A stretch of 46,480 nt of DNA from Candidatus Hydrothermarchaeota archaeon. Lineage in GTDB: Archaea > Hydrothermarchaeota > Hydrothermarchaeia > Hydrothermarchaeales > BMS3B. Positions 27,194 through 35,908 of the stretch are shown here, piece by piece. The notes under the pieces were generated by a model. The model ran no database searches. It was not told the origin of the DNA and saw only the letters and a list, made by a program, of their open reading frames with translations. Numbering within the stretch: position 1 is the stretch's first letter; the number at the start of each line of letters is the position of its first letter. The position numbers and the translations under genes were made by a program. The stretch is from assembly GCA_015521615.1 (NCBI GenBank), contig WANW01000029.1, positions 1 to 46,480 on the forward strand, written 5' to 3'.

Positions 27194-28017
27194 GTTCCCT
27201 CCTCGTAAAGCTCAAACGCTAAGCGCTCCTCCTCCTTGAAGAACTCCTGCCTGCGCTGCAGCTCGTCAAAGTCAACCTCCGTGGCGTCGAACTCCGGTCC
27301 GTCAACGCAGGCGAACTTTGTGCTCCCCGCAACGGTAACCCTGCAGGCGCCACACATGCCGGTGCCATCCAGCATTATCGCCCCGAGGCTCGCGGTAGCC
27401 TTTATTCCATGCTCCCTTGCGATTCTCCCCACCGTCTTCATCATCTTCGTCGGGCCTATCGCGAGAATGTAGTCAACGTGGTTGTGCTTCAGGTACTCCC
27501 GCAGCGCTGCCACGGCGTAGCCCTTCATGCCAGCGCTGCCGTCGTCGGTGGCAACAACAACCTCATCGCACAGCCTGCGCATGCGCTCCTCAAAGATAAG
27601 GTAGTCCCTGCTCTTGGCACCCATTATCACGGTAACCCTGTTGCCCGCTCGCTTAAGCGCCCTCACTATGGAATACAGTGCCCCCGCGGTGCCCTGCCGG
27701 CATATCGCGACGACGTTGCCGTATTTTTTAATCTCACTGGGCTTGCCGAGAGGGCCTAGAAGGTCAAGTATGGTGTCGCCCTCCTTCAGGCTTGCCAGCA
27801 TCCTGCTGGTCTTCCCCACCTCATGCACCACCATTGTGATGGTGCCCGCCTCGCGGTCGAAGTCGGAGACGGTCATGGGTATGCGCTCGCCCTTCTCATG
27901 CACCCTCACCATCACAAACTGCCCGGGCTGAATCTTCCTCGCAATCACGGGCGAGCGAATCACAAAAAGCTTATAACCTGGAGCAAGCTCTTCCCTGCGG
28001 ACAATCTCATGACGCAT
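27190..28017 (-). CDS. Sulfide dehydrogenase/NfnA-like ferredoxin-NADP reductase subunit
   Basis: FAD/NAD-binding reductase layout; C-terminal cluster 'MLDGTGMCGACRVTVAGSTKFACVDGPEFDA'. Confidence 0.93.
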   Translation of the reverse strand: MRHEIVRREELAPGYKLFVIRSPVIARKIQPGQFVMVRVHEKGERIPMTVSDFDREAGTITMVVHEVGKTSRMLASLKEGDTILDLLGPLGKPSEIKKYGNVVAICRQGTAGALYSIVRALKRAGNRVTVIMGAKSRDYLIFEERMRRLCDEVVVATDDGSAGMKGYAVAALREYLKHNHVDYILAIGPTKMMKTVGRIAREHGIKATASLGAIMLDGTGMCGACRVTVAGSTKFACVDGPEFDATEVDFDELQRRQEFFKEEERLAFELYEEGT

Positions 28018-28079
28018 AACAACAACCTCTGGCAGAAGCTAACGCTGGGGCGATGCCTAACAAGTTAAAATTAGTAGCA

Positions 28080-28331
28080 CTAATCGCCGCGAAGGGCTTT
28101 AAGCTTTTCGCTGCCCACGCACTTCTCGGCGTACTCGCACCAGTTTATGCACAGGTTCTCCCTAGTCTTCTTCACAATGGTGCCGCACTCCTCGCACTCA
28201 GCCTCGCTCTCATCGGTCCAGATCTCAACCTCGGCCTTGCAGTTCGGGCAGAGCACATACTCTGGCTTGGGGCGCTTTATCTCCTCGCTGCCGGGACAGC
28301 TCGCCTTTATTGCACTTATATCTTCTGGCAT
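28080..28331 (-). CDS. Archaeal Zn-ribbon protein (hypothetical)
   Basis: 'CPNCKAEVEIWTDESEAECEECGTIVKKTRENLCINWCEYAEKCVG'. Confidence 0.8.
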   Translation of the reverse strand: MPEDISAIKASCPGSEEIKRPKPEYVLCPNCKAEVEIWTDESEAECEECGTIVKKTRENLCINWCEYAEKCVGSEKLKALRGD

Positions 28332-28369
28332 ACTAAAGCTACCTTTAAAAATTAACCTTAATTACATTA

Positions 28370-28386
28370 TTGGCGAAAATGTTCGG
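28370..28386. promoter_or_regulatory. Semi-palindromic motif TTGGCGAAAATGTTCGG, second copy
   Basis: Identical 17-mer to 5180-5196 (opposite strand), 38 nt upstream of the 28331 start. Confidence 0.4.
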
Positions 28387-28515
28387 CTACCTCTTCCCCG
28401 CTCTGCATGCTGTACAGGTGCCTCCTGCATAGTGCTGCTCGCACACCAGGCGCCCGCACAGCGCGCAGGTGAAGCGCGCGGGTTTGCCGCAGATGTGACA
28501 CAGTCCTGCTATCAT
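28387..28515 (-). CDS. 42-aa zinc-finger microprotein
   Basis: Manual translation MIAGLCHICGKPARFTCALCGRLVCEQHYAGGTCTACRAGKR*; four CxxC-type Cys pairs plus His; immediately downstream of 28517-28789. Not in ORF track. Confidence 0.75.
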   Translation of the reverse strand: MIAGLCHICGKPARFTCALCGRLVCEQHYAGGTCTACRAGKR

Positions 28516-28516
28516 C

Positions 28517-28789
28517 CTAATCCCCCAGGTGCTCCTCCAGTTCTTCGATCAGCTCATCCAGCCTTTCGAGCGCTTCAAACTCCTCCTTCTCCAGCTTCCT
28601 GCGCTTCGCCTCTAGCACGGTGCCCGAGCCGTAGCTTTCAATTAGCGCACGGAGCTCACTCTGCGCCTCGTACAGCTCCCCGAGCCAGTAATCCAGCTCC
28701 TTGAACAGGTGCTCGCAGGCAGAGCAGGAGTTGTGAGCGCGCTTCCTGAGCCCCTCAACAGCTCTGCTGTACTCCTCGTGGCTCTCCAT
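28517..28789 (-). CDS. Hypothetical coiled-coil protein with Cys pair
   Basis: 90 aa, charged helical 'LEKEEFEALERLDELIEELEEHLGD'; operonic with the 42-aa ORF. Confidence 0.65.
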   Translation of the reverse strand: MESHEEYSRAVEGLRKRAHNSCSACEHLFKELDYWLGELYEAQSELRALIESYGSGTVLEAKRRKLEKEEFEALERLDELIEELEEHLGD

Positions 28790-28819
28790 AACTATCTTTT
28801 CTCCTGGAAGGATAAAAGC

Positions 28820-30019
28820 TTAACCCGGGCTGTACGCCAGGCCAAGCACGCGGTCTAAGTCGAGGAGCACACTCCTCACCTCCTCCACCTCCTCTCCGCT
28901 TAGCTTAGTTTCAAGCATCTCCTCCACAAAGCCCCAGTAGACGGCGAGCGCCCTCTCCACGTCGAGGTCGTCCCTCATCGCGCTCTCAAACTCTCGCCTG
29001 AGGCTCTCAATGGCGGTGCGTATTCGCACCCTCATCCCGCCCCTTCGCTCCGGCGCTTTGCCGAGCAGCTCGTCCAGAGCCTTAAGCTTTGTCCTCACAA
29101 TCTCGAGCTTTTCGAAGGTGAAGTCCAGGTGCCTGCGGTAGTGCTCCTGGAGTAGCAACAGGCGGACCTCGCGGGGTGAGTATCCCTGCCTCAGAATCTC
29201 CTCAAGGGTGTGGTAGTTGCGCAGCGTCTTGCTCATCTTGCGCCCGTGCCACAGCAGGTGCTTCACGTGCACGAAATACTTCACCTCCCCTCCCACAGCC
29301 TCGCACAGGGCTAAGCTGTTCTCGTGGTGGGGGAAGACCAGGTCCTCCCCTCCCGAGACGATGTCAACCCGCTCGCCCAGGTAGCGAAGGCTCAGCGCCG
29401 CGCACTCCACATGCCACCCCGGTCTGCCCCTCCCCAGGCGGCTCTCCCAGCAGAAGCTCTCGTCCGCGCTGCACCTTATCCAGAGCGCAAAGTGCTTCGC
29501 CTCGTCGTAGTCCTCTCGCACCGTCTTTGCTCTCAGGCGACGCTTCGGCCTCTTCCCCGAAAGCCTGCCGTAGCGCGTGCTGAGCACGTCGAAGAAGACG
29601 TTGCCCTTCTCATCTCTGAAGGCGTGTCCCCGCTCAAGGAGCCTCTCAGCCAGCTCAGCCATCGCCGGGATGTGCTCCCTCGCAGAGGGGTAGTGCTCCG
29701 CCCTCTTAATATTCAGGAGCTCAATATCCCGGAAGAAAGCTTGGGTGTACTTCCGGGTAATCTCCTCCAGCGCAACGCGCTTTCGCCTGGCACGCTCTAT
29801 CGTCTTTTCGTCCACATCAGTTATGTTCATCACGTGAAGCACGCGGTAGCCGAGATACTCTAAAAACCGCCGCAGCAGGTCCTGCGCCACAAAGGTGCGG
29901 AAGTTGCCCACGTGGGCGTAATCGTGCACCGTTGGACCGCAGGTGTAGAGGCGCACCTCCCCCTCGCGGAAGGGCGTAAAACGCTCTTTCCTGCGCGTCA
30001 GCGTGTTGTACAGCAGCAT
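28820..30019 (-). CDS. cysS: Cysteinyl-tRNA synthetase
   Basis: 'LYTCGPTVHDYAHVGNFRTFVAQDLLRRFLE', 'GGEDLVFPHHENSLALCEA', 'HGRKMSKTLRNY'. Confidence 0.97.
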   Translation of the reverse strand: MLLYNTLTRRKERFTPFREGEVRLYTCGPTVHDYAHVGNFRTFVAQDLLRRFLEYLGYRVLHVMNITDVDEKTIERARRKRVALEEITRKYTQAFFRDIELLNIKRAEHYPSAREHIPAMAELAERLLERGHAFRDEKGNVFFDVLSTRYGRLSGKRPKRRLRAKTVREDYDEAKHFALWIRCSADESFCWESRLGRGRPGWHVECAALSLRYLGERVDIVSGGEDLVFPHHENSLALCEAVGGEVKYFVHVKHLLWHGRKMSKTLRNYHTLEEILRQGYSPREVRLLLLQEHYRRHLDFTFEKLEIVRTKLKALDELLGKAPERRGGMRVRIRTAIESLRREFESAMRDDLDVERALAVYWGFVEEMLETKLSGEEVEEVRSVLLDLDRVLGLAYSPG

Positions 30020-30097
30020 CCTAATAGCTCAACAAGCTACCGTCGTAATCAGAAAGTTTATTATTGTCAGCTTCCTTTTAATCCCCGAGGGAAGCGC

Positions 30098-30814
30098 ATG
30101 ATTATCACAAGGCAGAAGCCCATGAAGGAGATACTGGAGATGCTCTCCCCCTACAGGGGGGTGGCTCTCCTCGGATGCGGGGGCTGCGTGGCCTTCTACC
30201 AGACAGGTGGAGCCAAGCAGACAAAGGAGATGGCAGAAAAGCTTCGCGAGGCTGGAGTCAGCGTCGTTGCTCTGGGCATAGCCAACAGGCAGTGCTACCT
30301 GTGCGAGGAGCGCGAGGTCGCAGGCTTGAGCGACGCGGAGAGGATAAGAAAGGTTGCGCGCGAGCTTGAGGGCTTCTCAGAGCTCGAGAATGCCGAGGCG
30401 GTGCTCAGCCTGGCCTGCGGCGTTGGTGTGCAGAACCTGGCGAACATCTTAGATATTCCCGTTCTGCCCGCGCAGAACACCCTCTTCATGGGGCGGCGCA
30501 GGGTTGAGGGCGACTTCGACCTGGAGCAGTGCGTGGGCTGCGGGGACTGCATCCTCGCCTTCACAGGCGGCATCTGCCCCGTGACGCGCTGTGCCAAGTC
30601 GCTGATGAACGGCCCCTGCGGCGGGGTTTTCAACGGAATGTGCGAGGTGAGCAAGAGCAGGGTTGTTGAACATGCTGTACCCTGCGCCTGGATAGAGATA
30701 TACAACAAGCTCAAAAAGCAAGGCAGGGTGGATGAGCTGCGCAGGATACGCCCGCCCAAGGACTTCACCAAGGCGGCGAACATGCGAAAGGTTGCGTGGG
30801 GGGTGCAGAAGTGA
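30098..30814 (+). CDS. metV: MetV-like methylenetetrahydrofolate reductase C-terminal-type iron-sulfur protein
   Basis: 'GCGGCVAFYQTGGAKQTKEMAEKLREAG', 'CVGCGDCILAFTGGICPVTRCAKSLMNGPCGG'. Start ATG 30098 rather than 29912, which overlaps cysS antisense. Confidence 0.88.
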   Translation: MIITRQKPMKEILEMLSPYRGVALLGCGGCVAFYQTGGAKQTKEMAEKLREAGVSVVALGIANRQCYLCEEREVAGLSDAERIRKVARELEGFSELENAEAVLSLACGVGVQNLANILDIPVLPAQNTLFMGRRRVEGDFDLEQCVGCGDCILAFTGGICPVTRCAKSLMNGPCGGVFNGMCEVSKSRVVEHAVPCAWIEIYNKLKKQGRVDELRRIRPPKDFTKAANMRKVAWGVQK

Positions 30815-31698
30815 AGGAGGTTTACAGCAACTTCATGCGCAGCCTTTTAAGCAGCGAGTTCACCATAAGCGGGGAGATAGACCCGCCCAAGGATGCGAAC
30901 CGCACCGCAGTGGAGGAGCAGGTGAGGCACCTCAAGGAGCACGTGGTGGCGGCAAACGTCACCGACAACCCGATAGGCGACGTGATAATGAACACCCTGG
31001 CGCCCTGCGTTATAATGCAGGAGCTGGGCTTAGAGGCGATTTACCAGGCGACCTGCAGGGACCGCAACAGGATAGCGCTTCAGAGCGACATAATAGGTGC
31101 GGCCGCGCTGGGAATAAAGAATGTACTCGCTCTCACCGGTGACCACCCAAAGATGGGCAACCATCCCCAGGCGAAGCCGGTGTTCGATCTGGATTCAGTG
31201 CTTCTTACCCAGGTGCTGCGAAGGCTGCGCGAGGGTGAGAACATGGCGGGCGAGAAGCTGGAGCACCCGCCGAAGATACACATAGGCGTCGGCCTCAGCC
31301 CGGGCGTTGAGCCGCTTGAGCCGGAGATTATAAAGCTGGAGAAGAAGATTGAGGCAGGCGCAGAATTTGTGCAGACCCAGTGCATCTACGACGAGAAGGT
31401 GCTGGAGCGCCTTAAGGAGGCGACCTCCCACCTGGACGTCCCCATCCTGCCGGGAATAGCGCCGCTGCGCAGCGTTGGAATGGCTAAGTTCATGCTCGCC
31501 AACGTGCCCGGGATAAGCATCCCCGAGGAGATGATGAAGAAGCTTGAGAGCAGCAGCAACCTCACCGAGACGGCGATAGACATTGCAGCAGAGCTTATCT
31601 CTGCCGTCAAGGACTACGGCTTCCCCGGAGTGCACATAATGCCGGTGGGCATGGACAAGTACGTGGGCGAGATGATCGCGAGAAGTGGTGTGAGATAG
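30811..31698 (+). CDS. metF: Methylenetetrahydrofolate reductase (MetF family)
   Basis: 'FTISGEIDPPKDANRTAVEEQVRHLKEHVVAANVTDNPIGDV', 'NVLALTGDHPKMGNHPQAKPVFDLDSV', 'FVQTQCIYD'; GTGA overlap with metV stop. Confidence 0.93.
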   Translation: MKEVYSNFMRSLLSSEFTISGEIDPPKDANRTAVEEQVRHLKEHVVAANVTDNPIGDVIMNTLAPCVIMQELGLEAIYQATCRDRNRIALQSDIIGAAALGIKNVLALTGDHPKMGNHPQAKPVFDLDSVLLTQVLRRLREGENMAGEKLEHPPKIHIGVGLSPGVEPLEPEIIKLEKKIEAGAEFVQTQCIYDEKVLERLKEATSHLDVPILPGIAPLRSVGMAKFMLANVPGISIPEEMMKKLESSSNLTETAIDIAAELISAVKDYGFPGVHIMPVGMDKYVGEMIARSGVR

Positions 31699-31702
31699 AG
31701 GA

Positions 31703-31951
31703 ATGACAAGGCTGCGCAGGCGCGATGACGGGAGCTACGAGCTCGACCTGAGAGAGTATGATGACTTCTGGCTCGGGGTTTACATCTCCCAGTACTTCAG
31801 GCGCTTCAGGAGTGGAGACATGGTGGAGCTGATCTTCGACGACCTCAGCGTTGAGGAGGGCGCAATAACGGCGCTGCAGGAGTGGGGCTACCGCCTGCTT
31901 GAGCGAAGCCAGCGCGGCAAGGACGTTCATCTCGTGGTGGAGAAGATATAA
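31703..31951 (+). CDS. Hypothetical small acidic protein between metF and mfnA
   Basis: 82-aa ORF, 4 nt after the metF stop, colinear with metVF and mfnA. Confidence 0.65.
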   Translation: MTRLRRRDDGSYELDLREYDDFWLGVYISQYFRRFRSGDMVELIFDDLSVEEGAITALQEWGYRLLERSQRGKDVHLVVEKI

Positions 31952-31982
31952 GCCTGCCTTCGTTATCTTTTCCTTCCCGCCT

Positions 31983-33137
31983 GTGCAGGAGAAGGGCAGA
32001 AGCGAGGAGGAGGTAAGAAGCCTCCTGCGGGAGGCGAGGAGGAAGGACCTGAGCTACGCCAGCGGGCGCATCCTCAGCTCGATGTGCACCTCCCCTCTGG
32101 AGGTGGCCTCGCGCGCCTTCTGCGAGTTCCTGGAGACCAACCTGGGTGACCCAGGGTTATTCCCTGGCACGCGCGAGCTTGAGGAGCGCGCGGTTAGGGC
32201 GATTGCCTCTCTCCTGGGCTGCGTCGAGGCGAAGGGCTTTATAGTGAGCGGGGGCACGGAGGCGAACATCACCGCCCTGTTCGCCGCGCGGGAGGCGGCA
32301 AAGCGCTCAAGGCCGGAGGTGGTTGTGCCAGAGACTGCGCACTTCTCCTTCGAGAAGGCTGCGCGGATGCTTGGCTTGAGGCTGGTGAAGGCGAGGGTGG
32401 GCGAGGACAACACCGTCATCGTCGAAGACGTGGAGAGAAGGATAACCCGGAGCACAGTGGCAATCGTGGGTATAGCCGGCAACACGGAGTATGGCGCTGT
32501 CGACAACATCCCCGCCCTGAGCGAGATTGCGCAGGAGCACGGGCTCTACCTCCACGTGGATGCCGCCTTCGGGGGCTTTGTGCTCCCCTTCCTCAAGGAG
32601 CTGGGCTTCCCGGCGCGGGAGTTCGACTTTTCCCTCGGGGGAGTGTGCTCCATAACGGTGGACCCCCACAAGATGGGTCTCGCTCCCGTGCCGAGCGGCT
32701 GCATACTCTTCCGCGATCCCGGCTACCTGGAGCTGCTGCAGGTGGAGTCGCCCTACCTCACGCAGCCAAGGCAGTGCACCCTCCTGGGGACAAGGAGCGG
32801 CGCCAGTGCAGCGGCAGTCTTCGCGGCGCTCACCTTTTTGGGTAAGGAAGGGTACCGCAGGGTGGTGAAGCGCTGCATGGAGACCACGCTCTACCTGCGC
32901 GACGGTCTCAGGAGTTTAGGCATGCACGTGCACGAGCCCTGGATGAACCTCCTGGTCTTTGACCACCCACGCAGGCGGGAGATAGCTCAAGAATTGCGCT
33001 CCAGAGGCTGGGCGATTTCTCGAACGCGTCGCGGGGAGATACGCCTGGTGATAATGCCCCACGTTAAGAGGGAGCACGCGGAGAAGTTCCTCAGCGACGT
33101 GGAGGAGGTTGCTGAGAAGCTTAAGAAAAGCCGATGA
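31983..33137 (+). CDS. mfnA: L-tyrosine/aspartate decarboxylase (PLP), MfnA family
   Basis: 'GGTEANITALFAAREAA', 'LHVDAAFGGFVLPFL', 'SITVDPHKMGLAPVPSGCILFRD'. GTG start 31983 inferred. Confidence 0.92.
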   Translation: MQEKGRSEEEVRSLLREARRKDLSYASGRILSSMCTSPLEVASRAFCEFLETNLGDPGLFPGTRELEERAVRAIASLLGCVEAKGFIVSGGTEANITALFAAREAAKRSRPEVVVPETAHFSFEKAARMLGLRLVKARVGEDNTVIVEDVERRITRSTVAIVGIAGNTEYGAVDNIPALSEIAQEHGLYLHVDAAFGGFVLPFLKELGFPAREFDFSLGGVCSITVDPHKMGLAPVPSGCILFRDPGYLELLQVESPYLTQPRQCTLLGTRSGASAAAVFAALTFLGKEGYRRVVKRCMETTLYLRDGLRSLGMHVHEPWMNLLVFDHPRRREIAQELRSRGWAISRTRRGEIRLVIMPHVKREHAEKFLSDVEEVAEKLKKSR

Positions 33138-33243
33138 TACGCCACCAAAAAATATTTATGATGTAGATTTGCTGACAAAGAAATCCATAAGCCCCTATCT
33201 TATTGAAAGAATCGAAAAAGAAGCCCGGGTGATTTTTGGATGA
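33133..33243 (+). pseudogene. C-terminal remnant of MNT-type nucleotidyltransferase (HEPN/MNT system)
   Basis: Frame reads ...NIYDVDLLTKKSISPYLIERIEKEARVIFG*, matching the MNT C-terminus ('vDlvt..sl.pyl...ilkEa'). Confidence 0.6.
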
Positions 33244-33380
33244 AAAAAGATGATACAGTGTATTTAAGAGATAAGCTAATACACGGCTACTTTGGCGTTG
33301 ACCTGGATGTCGTATGGGAGACTGCCACTAGGGACATTTACGATTTAGAAGCGAAAATCAAAATGTTGATTAAGCAGTAA
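33240..33380 (+). pseudogene. Internally deleted HepT-like (DUF86/HEPN) ORF
   Basis: MKKDDTVYLRDKLIHGYFGVDLDVVWETATRDIYDLEAKIKMLIKQ*; retains the RX4HXY motif but lacks the usual N-terminal helices; ATGA overlap with the MNT remnant. Confidence 0.65.
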
Positions 33381-34622
33381 CTACTCGTAAATCCCCCTGA
33401 GCTCCCTCACCTTAGCCACGCGCTCAACCGCGAGCAGGTAGGCGGCGAGGCGAAGGCTTATCTCCTCCCGCTCAGCCCGCGAAAAAACCTCCTCGAAGCT
33501 CCTGCTCATAACCCTTTCCAGCTCCGTGTTGAAGCGCTCCTCGCTCCAGTAGAAGCCGTTTCTGTTCTGCACCCACTCGAAGTAGCTCCCCGTAACTCCA
33601 CCCGCGTTGGCGAGGATGTCGGGCACCACAACAACGCCCCGCTCTTCCAGGATTCTATCAGCACTAGGCGTAACCGGGCCGTTTGCCCCTTCCACCACCA
33701 TCTTTGCATTAACATCGTCGGCGTTTCTGCGGGTTATAACGCGCTCAAGCGCGGCCGGCACCAGGATGTCCACCTCCAGGCTAAGAAGCTCCTCATTTGT
33801 AATCTCCTTCGCCCCCGGGAAGCCCATCACGCTCCCGTGCTTAAGCTTGTGCTCCAGCACCGCCTCAGGCTTGAGGCCGCTCTCACAGAAGATTCCACCC
33901 TTCGAGTCGCTCACCGCAAGAATGCGGTAGCCCGCCTCGTGCAGCAGCTTAGCTGAATGGTAGCCCACGTTTCCAAAGCCCTGCACAGCGGCGCACCTGC
34001 AGCTTAGCCCAAGTCGCTCAGCAGCGGCCCTCGCAACCGTGGCAACGCCCCTCCCGGTGGCAGCTTCTCTACCCGGAGCGCCGCCTATCTCCACCGGCTT
34101 GCCGGTGACCACTGCGGGCACGGGATAGCCCACGTGTGCCGAGTAGGTGTCCATAATCCACGCCATTACCCGCGCATTGGTATAAACATCCGGCGCCGGT
34201 ATGTCGCGCTCTGGGCCAATAAAGTCCATTATCCGCGAGGTGTAAGTGCGGGTGAGTCTCTCAAGTTCTGCTTGGGAAAGCTCCTTTACGTTTACTGCAA
34301 CGCCGCCCTTTGCCCCGCCGAAGGGAATCCCGACGACAGCGCACTTCCATGTCATCCACATCGCCAGCGCTTTGACCTCGCTGAGGGTGAGTTCGGGATG
34401 GTAGCGTATGCCTCCCTTGAAGGGCCCCCTCGCATTGTTGTGCTGCACCCTGTAGCCGGTGAACACTCGAATCTCGCCGTTGTCCAGGCGGAGGGGCACA
34501 GAGACCTCGATGACACGCTGGGGCTGCTTGAGAACCTCGCATATCCCACGCTCAAGCTCGAGCAAGCTGCACGCCTCGGTAAGCTGCCTCACCGCCATTT
34601 CGTAGGAATTGTTACCGCCCAT
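33381..34622 (-). CDS. gdhA: Glutamate dehydrogenase
   Basis: 'FTGYRVQHNNARGPFKGGIRYHPELTLSEVKALAMWMTWKCAVVGIPFGGAKGG', 'VQGFGNVGYHSAKLLHEAG'. Confidence 0.97.
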   Translation of the reverse strand: MGGNNSYEMAVRQLTEACSLLELERGICEVLKQPQRVIEVSVPLRLDNGEIRVFTGYRVQHNNARGPFKGGIRYHPELTLSEVKALAMWMTWKCAVVGIPFGGAKGGVAVNVKELSQAELERLTRTYTSRIMDFIGPERDIPAPDVYTNARVMAWIMDTYSAHVGYPVPAVVTGKPVEIGGAPGREAATGRGVATVARAAAERLGLSCRCAAVQGFGNVGYHSAKLLHEAGYRILAVSDSKGGIFCESGLKPEAVLEHKLKHGSVMGFPGAKEITNEELLSLEVDILVPAALERVITRRNADDVNAKMVVEGANGPVTPSADRILEERGVVVVPDILANAGGVTGSYFEWVQNRNGFYWSEERFNTELERVMSRSFEEVFSRAEREEISLRLAAYLLAVERVAKVRELRGIYE

Positions 34623-34693
34623 CCACCTCTTCTGTAACTCAACAGCAAAGTTTTTATCTTTTGTGGTTTAATAATTGAGAGAGGAGGGAAGAG

Positions 34694-35071
34694 GTGGAAA
34701 TTCTACTCGTTGATGATGAAAGGGTGACGGGCAGGCTGGTAAAGAAACTGCTGGAAAGGTATGGATACAGCGTTAGGGTTGTTAATTCTGGGGATGAAGC
34801 TCTGGCTCTGCTCAAGTCGGGCTACAAGCCAGCGCTCATCCTAATGGATGTATTCATGCCGGAGATGAGCGGAATAGAGGTAAGCAAAAAGATAAAGGCC
34901 AACCCTGCCACCACCGGTATACCCCTGCTGCTTTTTACAGTCCTTGGCCTGGTACCCGGAATAAGACATGCTATTAAAGAAAGTGGTGCCGATGACTATG
35001 TGGCAAAACCCTTTGAGAAAGACACTCTCCTGAAGAAAATAAGGCATCATATCACTAAAACTACTTCCTGA
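34694..35071 (+). CDS. CheY-like response regulator
   Basis: 'MEILLVDDERVTGRLVKKLLERYGY', 'ALILMDVFMPEMSG', 'DDYVAKPFEKDTLLKKI'. Confidence 0.93.
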   Translation: MEILLVDDERVTGRLVKKLLERYGYSVRVVNSGDEALALLKSGYKPALILMDVFMPEMSGIEVSKKIKANPATTGIPLLLFTVLGLVPGIRHAIKESGADDYVAKPFEKDTLLKKIRHHITKTTS

Positions 35072-35489
35072 GAAGCTCAGTGTACTTCTTTAAATTCTTG
35101 CTGCTTTCAAAAGCAGATGAAAGGCTCACAAGATACTCCCCATCCTCACCTGCGACAATTATCGGCTCTTTCATCATCAAGCTTGCGATGTCGATCTCAT
35201 ACACACCATCCTTGACCTTGATATTCCAGATATCCCCCTTAGGCTTTCCTGAAACCTTCGCCTTAAGCTTCTGCCACCCGCTCCTCCGTTTTTTCTCTGC
35301 CTCATGTATTATCTCAGCAAATCTCTTACTCGCCACCCTCCTGAGCTTCTTTTCCTTAAGCTGGGTGGCTTCGCTGGAAGAGAGCTTCCTGAAATACAGG
35401 AACATGCGGTTCCCGCATTCACACCCTCTCAAAACTCTTTCATCGTCCTCCTGGTAGATTTTACCACACCGGGTGCACTTATGGGGCGT
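35061..35489 (-). CDS. Zn-ribbon protein, COG3364/OapC-like
   Basis: Extending the track ORF upstream gives (ACG)PHKCTRCGKIYQEDDERVLRGCECGNRMFLYF, restoring the CxxC half of the Zn-ribbon; no ATG/GTG/TTG start available. Confidence 0.75.
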   Translation of the reverse strand, partial: TPHKCTRCGKIYQEDDERVLRGCECGNRMFLYFRKLSSSEATQLKEKKLRRVASKRFAEIIHEAEKKRRSGWQKLKAKVSGKPKGDIWNIKVKDGVYEIDIASLMMKEPIIVAGEDGEYLVSLSSAFESSKNLKKYTELLRK

Positions 35490-35491
35490 TT

Positions 35492-35899
35492 CTATTTCCC
35501 TCCTTTCTTCTTCCTTCCCCTCTTCCTCTTTTCCTCCTCAGGCACATCCACCTTCGCGAGCATGGAAATGTAGTCAGGCTCCCGCTTTATCGCCTCTATT
35601 AAGCGGGTGGGTCCAACTATGGTTAAGCCGTGCCTTCTACCAGCGATATACTCGGCTATCTTCTCACGCAGCCCCTTTGCGCGCGAGTCTATACGATAAA
35701 ATTCTATGCCATGAAATTCCTCTGTATCTATCTCGCGCATCGTGGCCTCAATAAGCTCTGCCTCTTCCTGTGGCTCCAGCGCCTCCTCGAGCACTACGAT
35801 AATGTTTCTCTTAATCTTGTCAAGAATGAAACTGATCTTTTCGGCACTGCCCTTCCTCGCAAGGGTTTCCGCACTCACAAAATCCAGTTGGATCTCCAT
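35492..35899 (-). CDS. DUF2073 family protein (OapB-like)
   Basis: 'MEIQLDFVSAETLARKGSAEKISFILDKIKRNIIVVLEEALEPQEEAELIEATM'; sits between the GTPase and Zn-ribbon genes. Confidence 0.85.
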   Translation of the reverse strand: MEIQLDFVSAETLARKGSAEKISFILDKIKRNIIVVLEEALEPQEEAELIEATMREIDTEEFHGIEFYRIDSRAKGLREKIAEYIAGRRHGLTIVGPTRLIEAIKREPDYISMLAKVDVPEEEKRKRGRKKKGGK

Positions 35900-35908
35900 A
35901 GCTCCACC

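Noticed and set aside
29912-30097. N-terminal extension of the metV ORF
   Set aside because: Overlaps cysS antisense; conserved start MIITRQKPMKEIL is at 30098.
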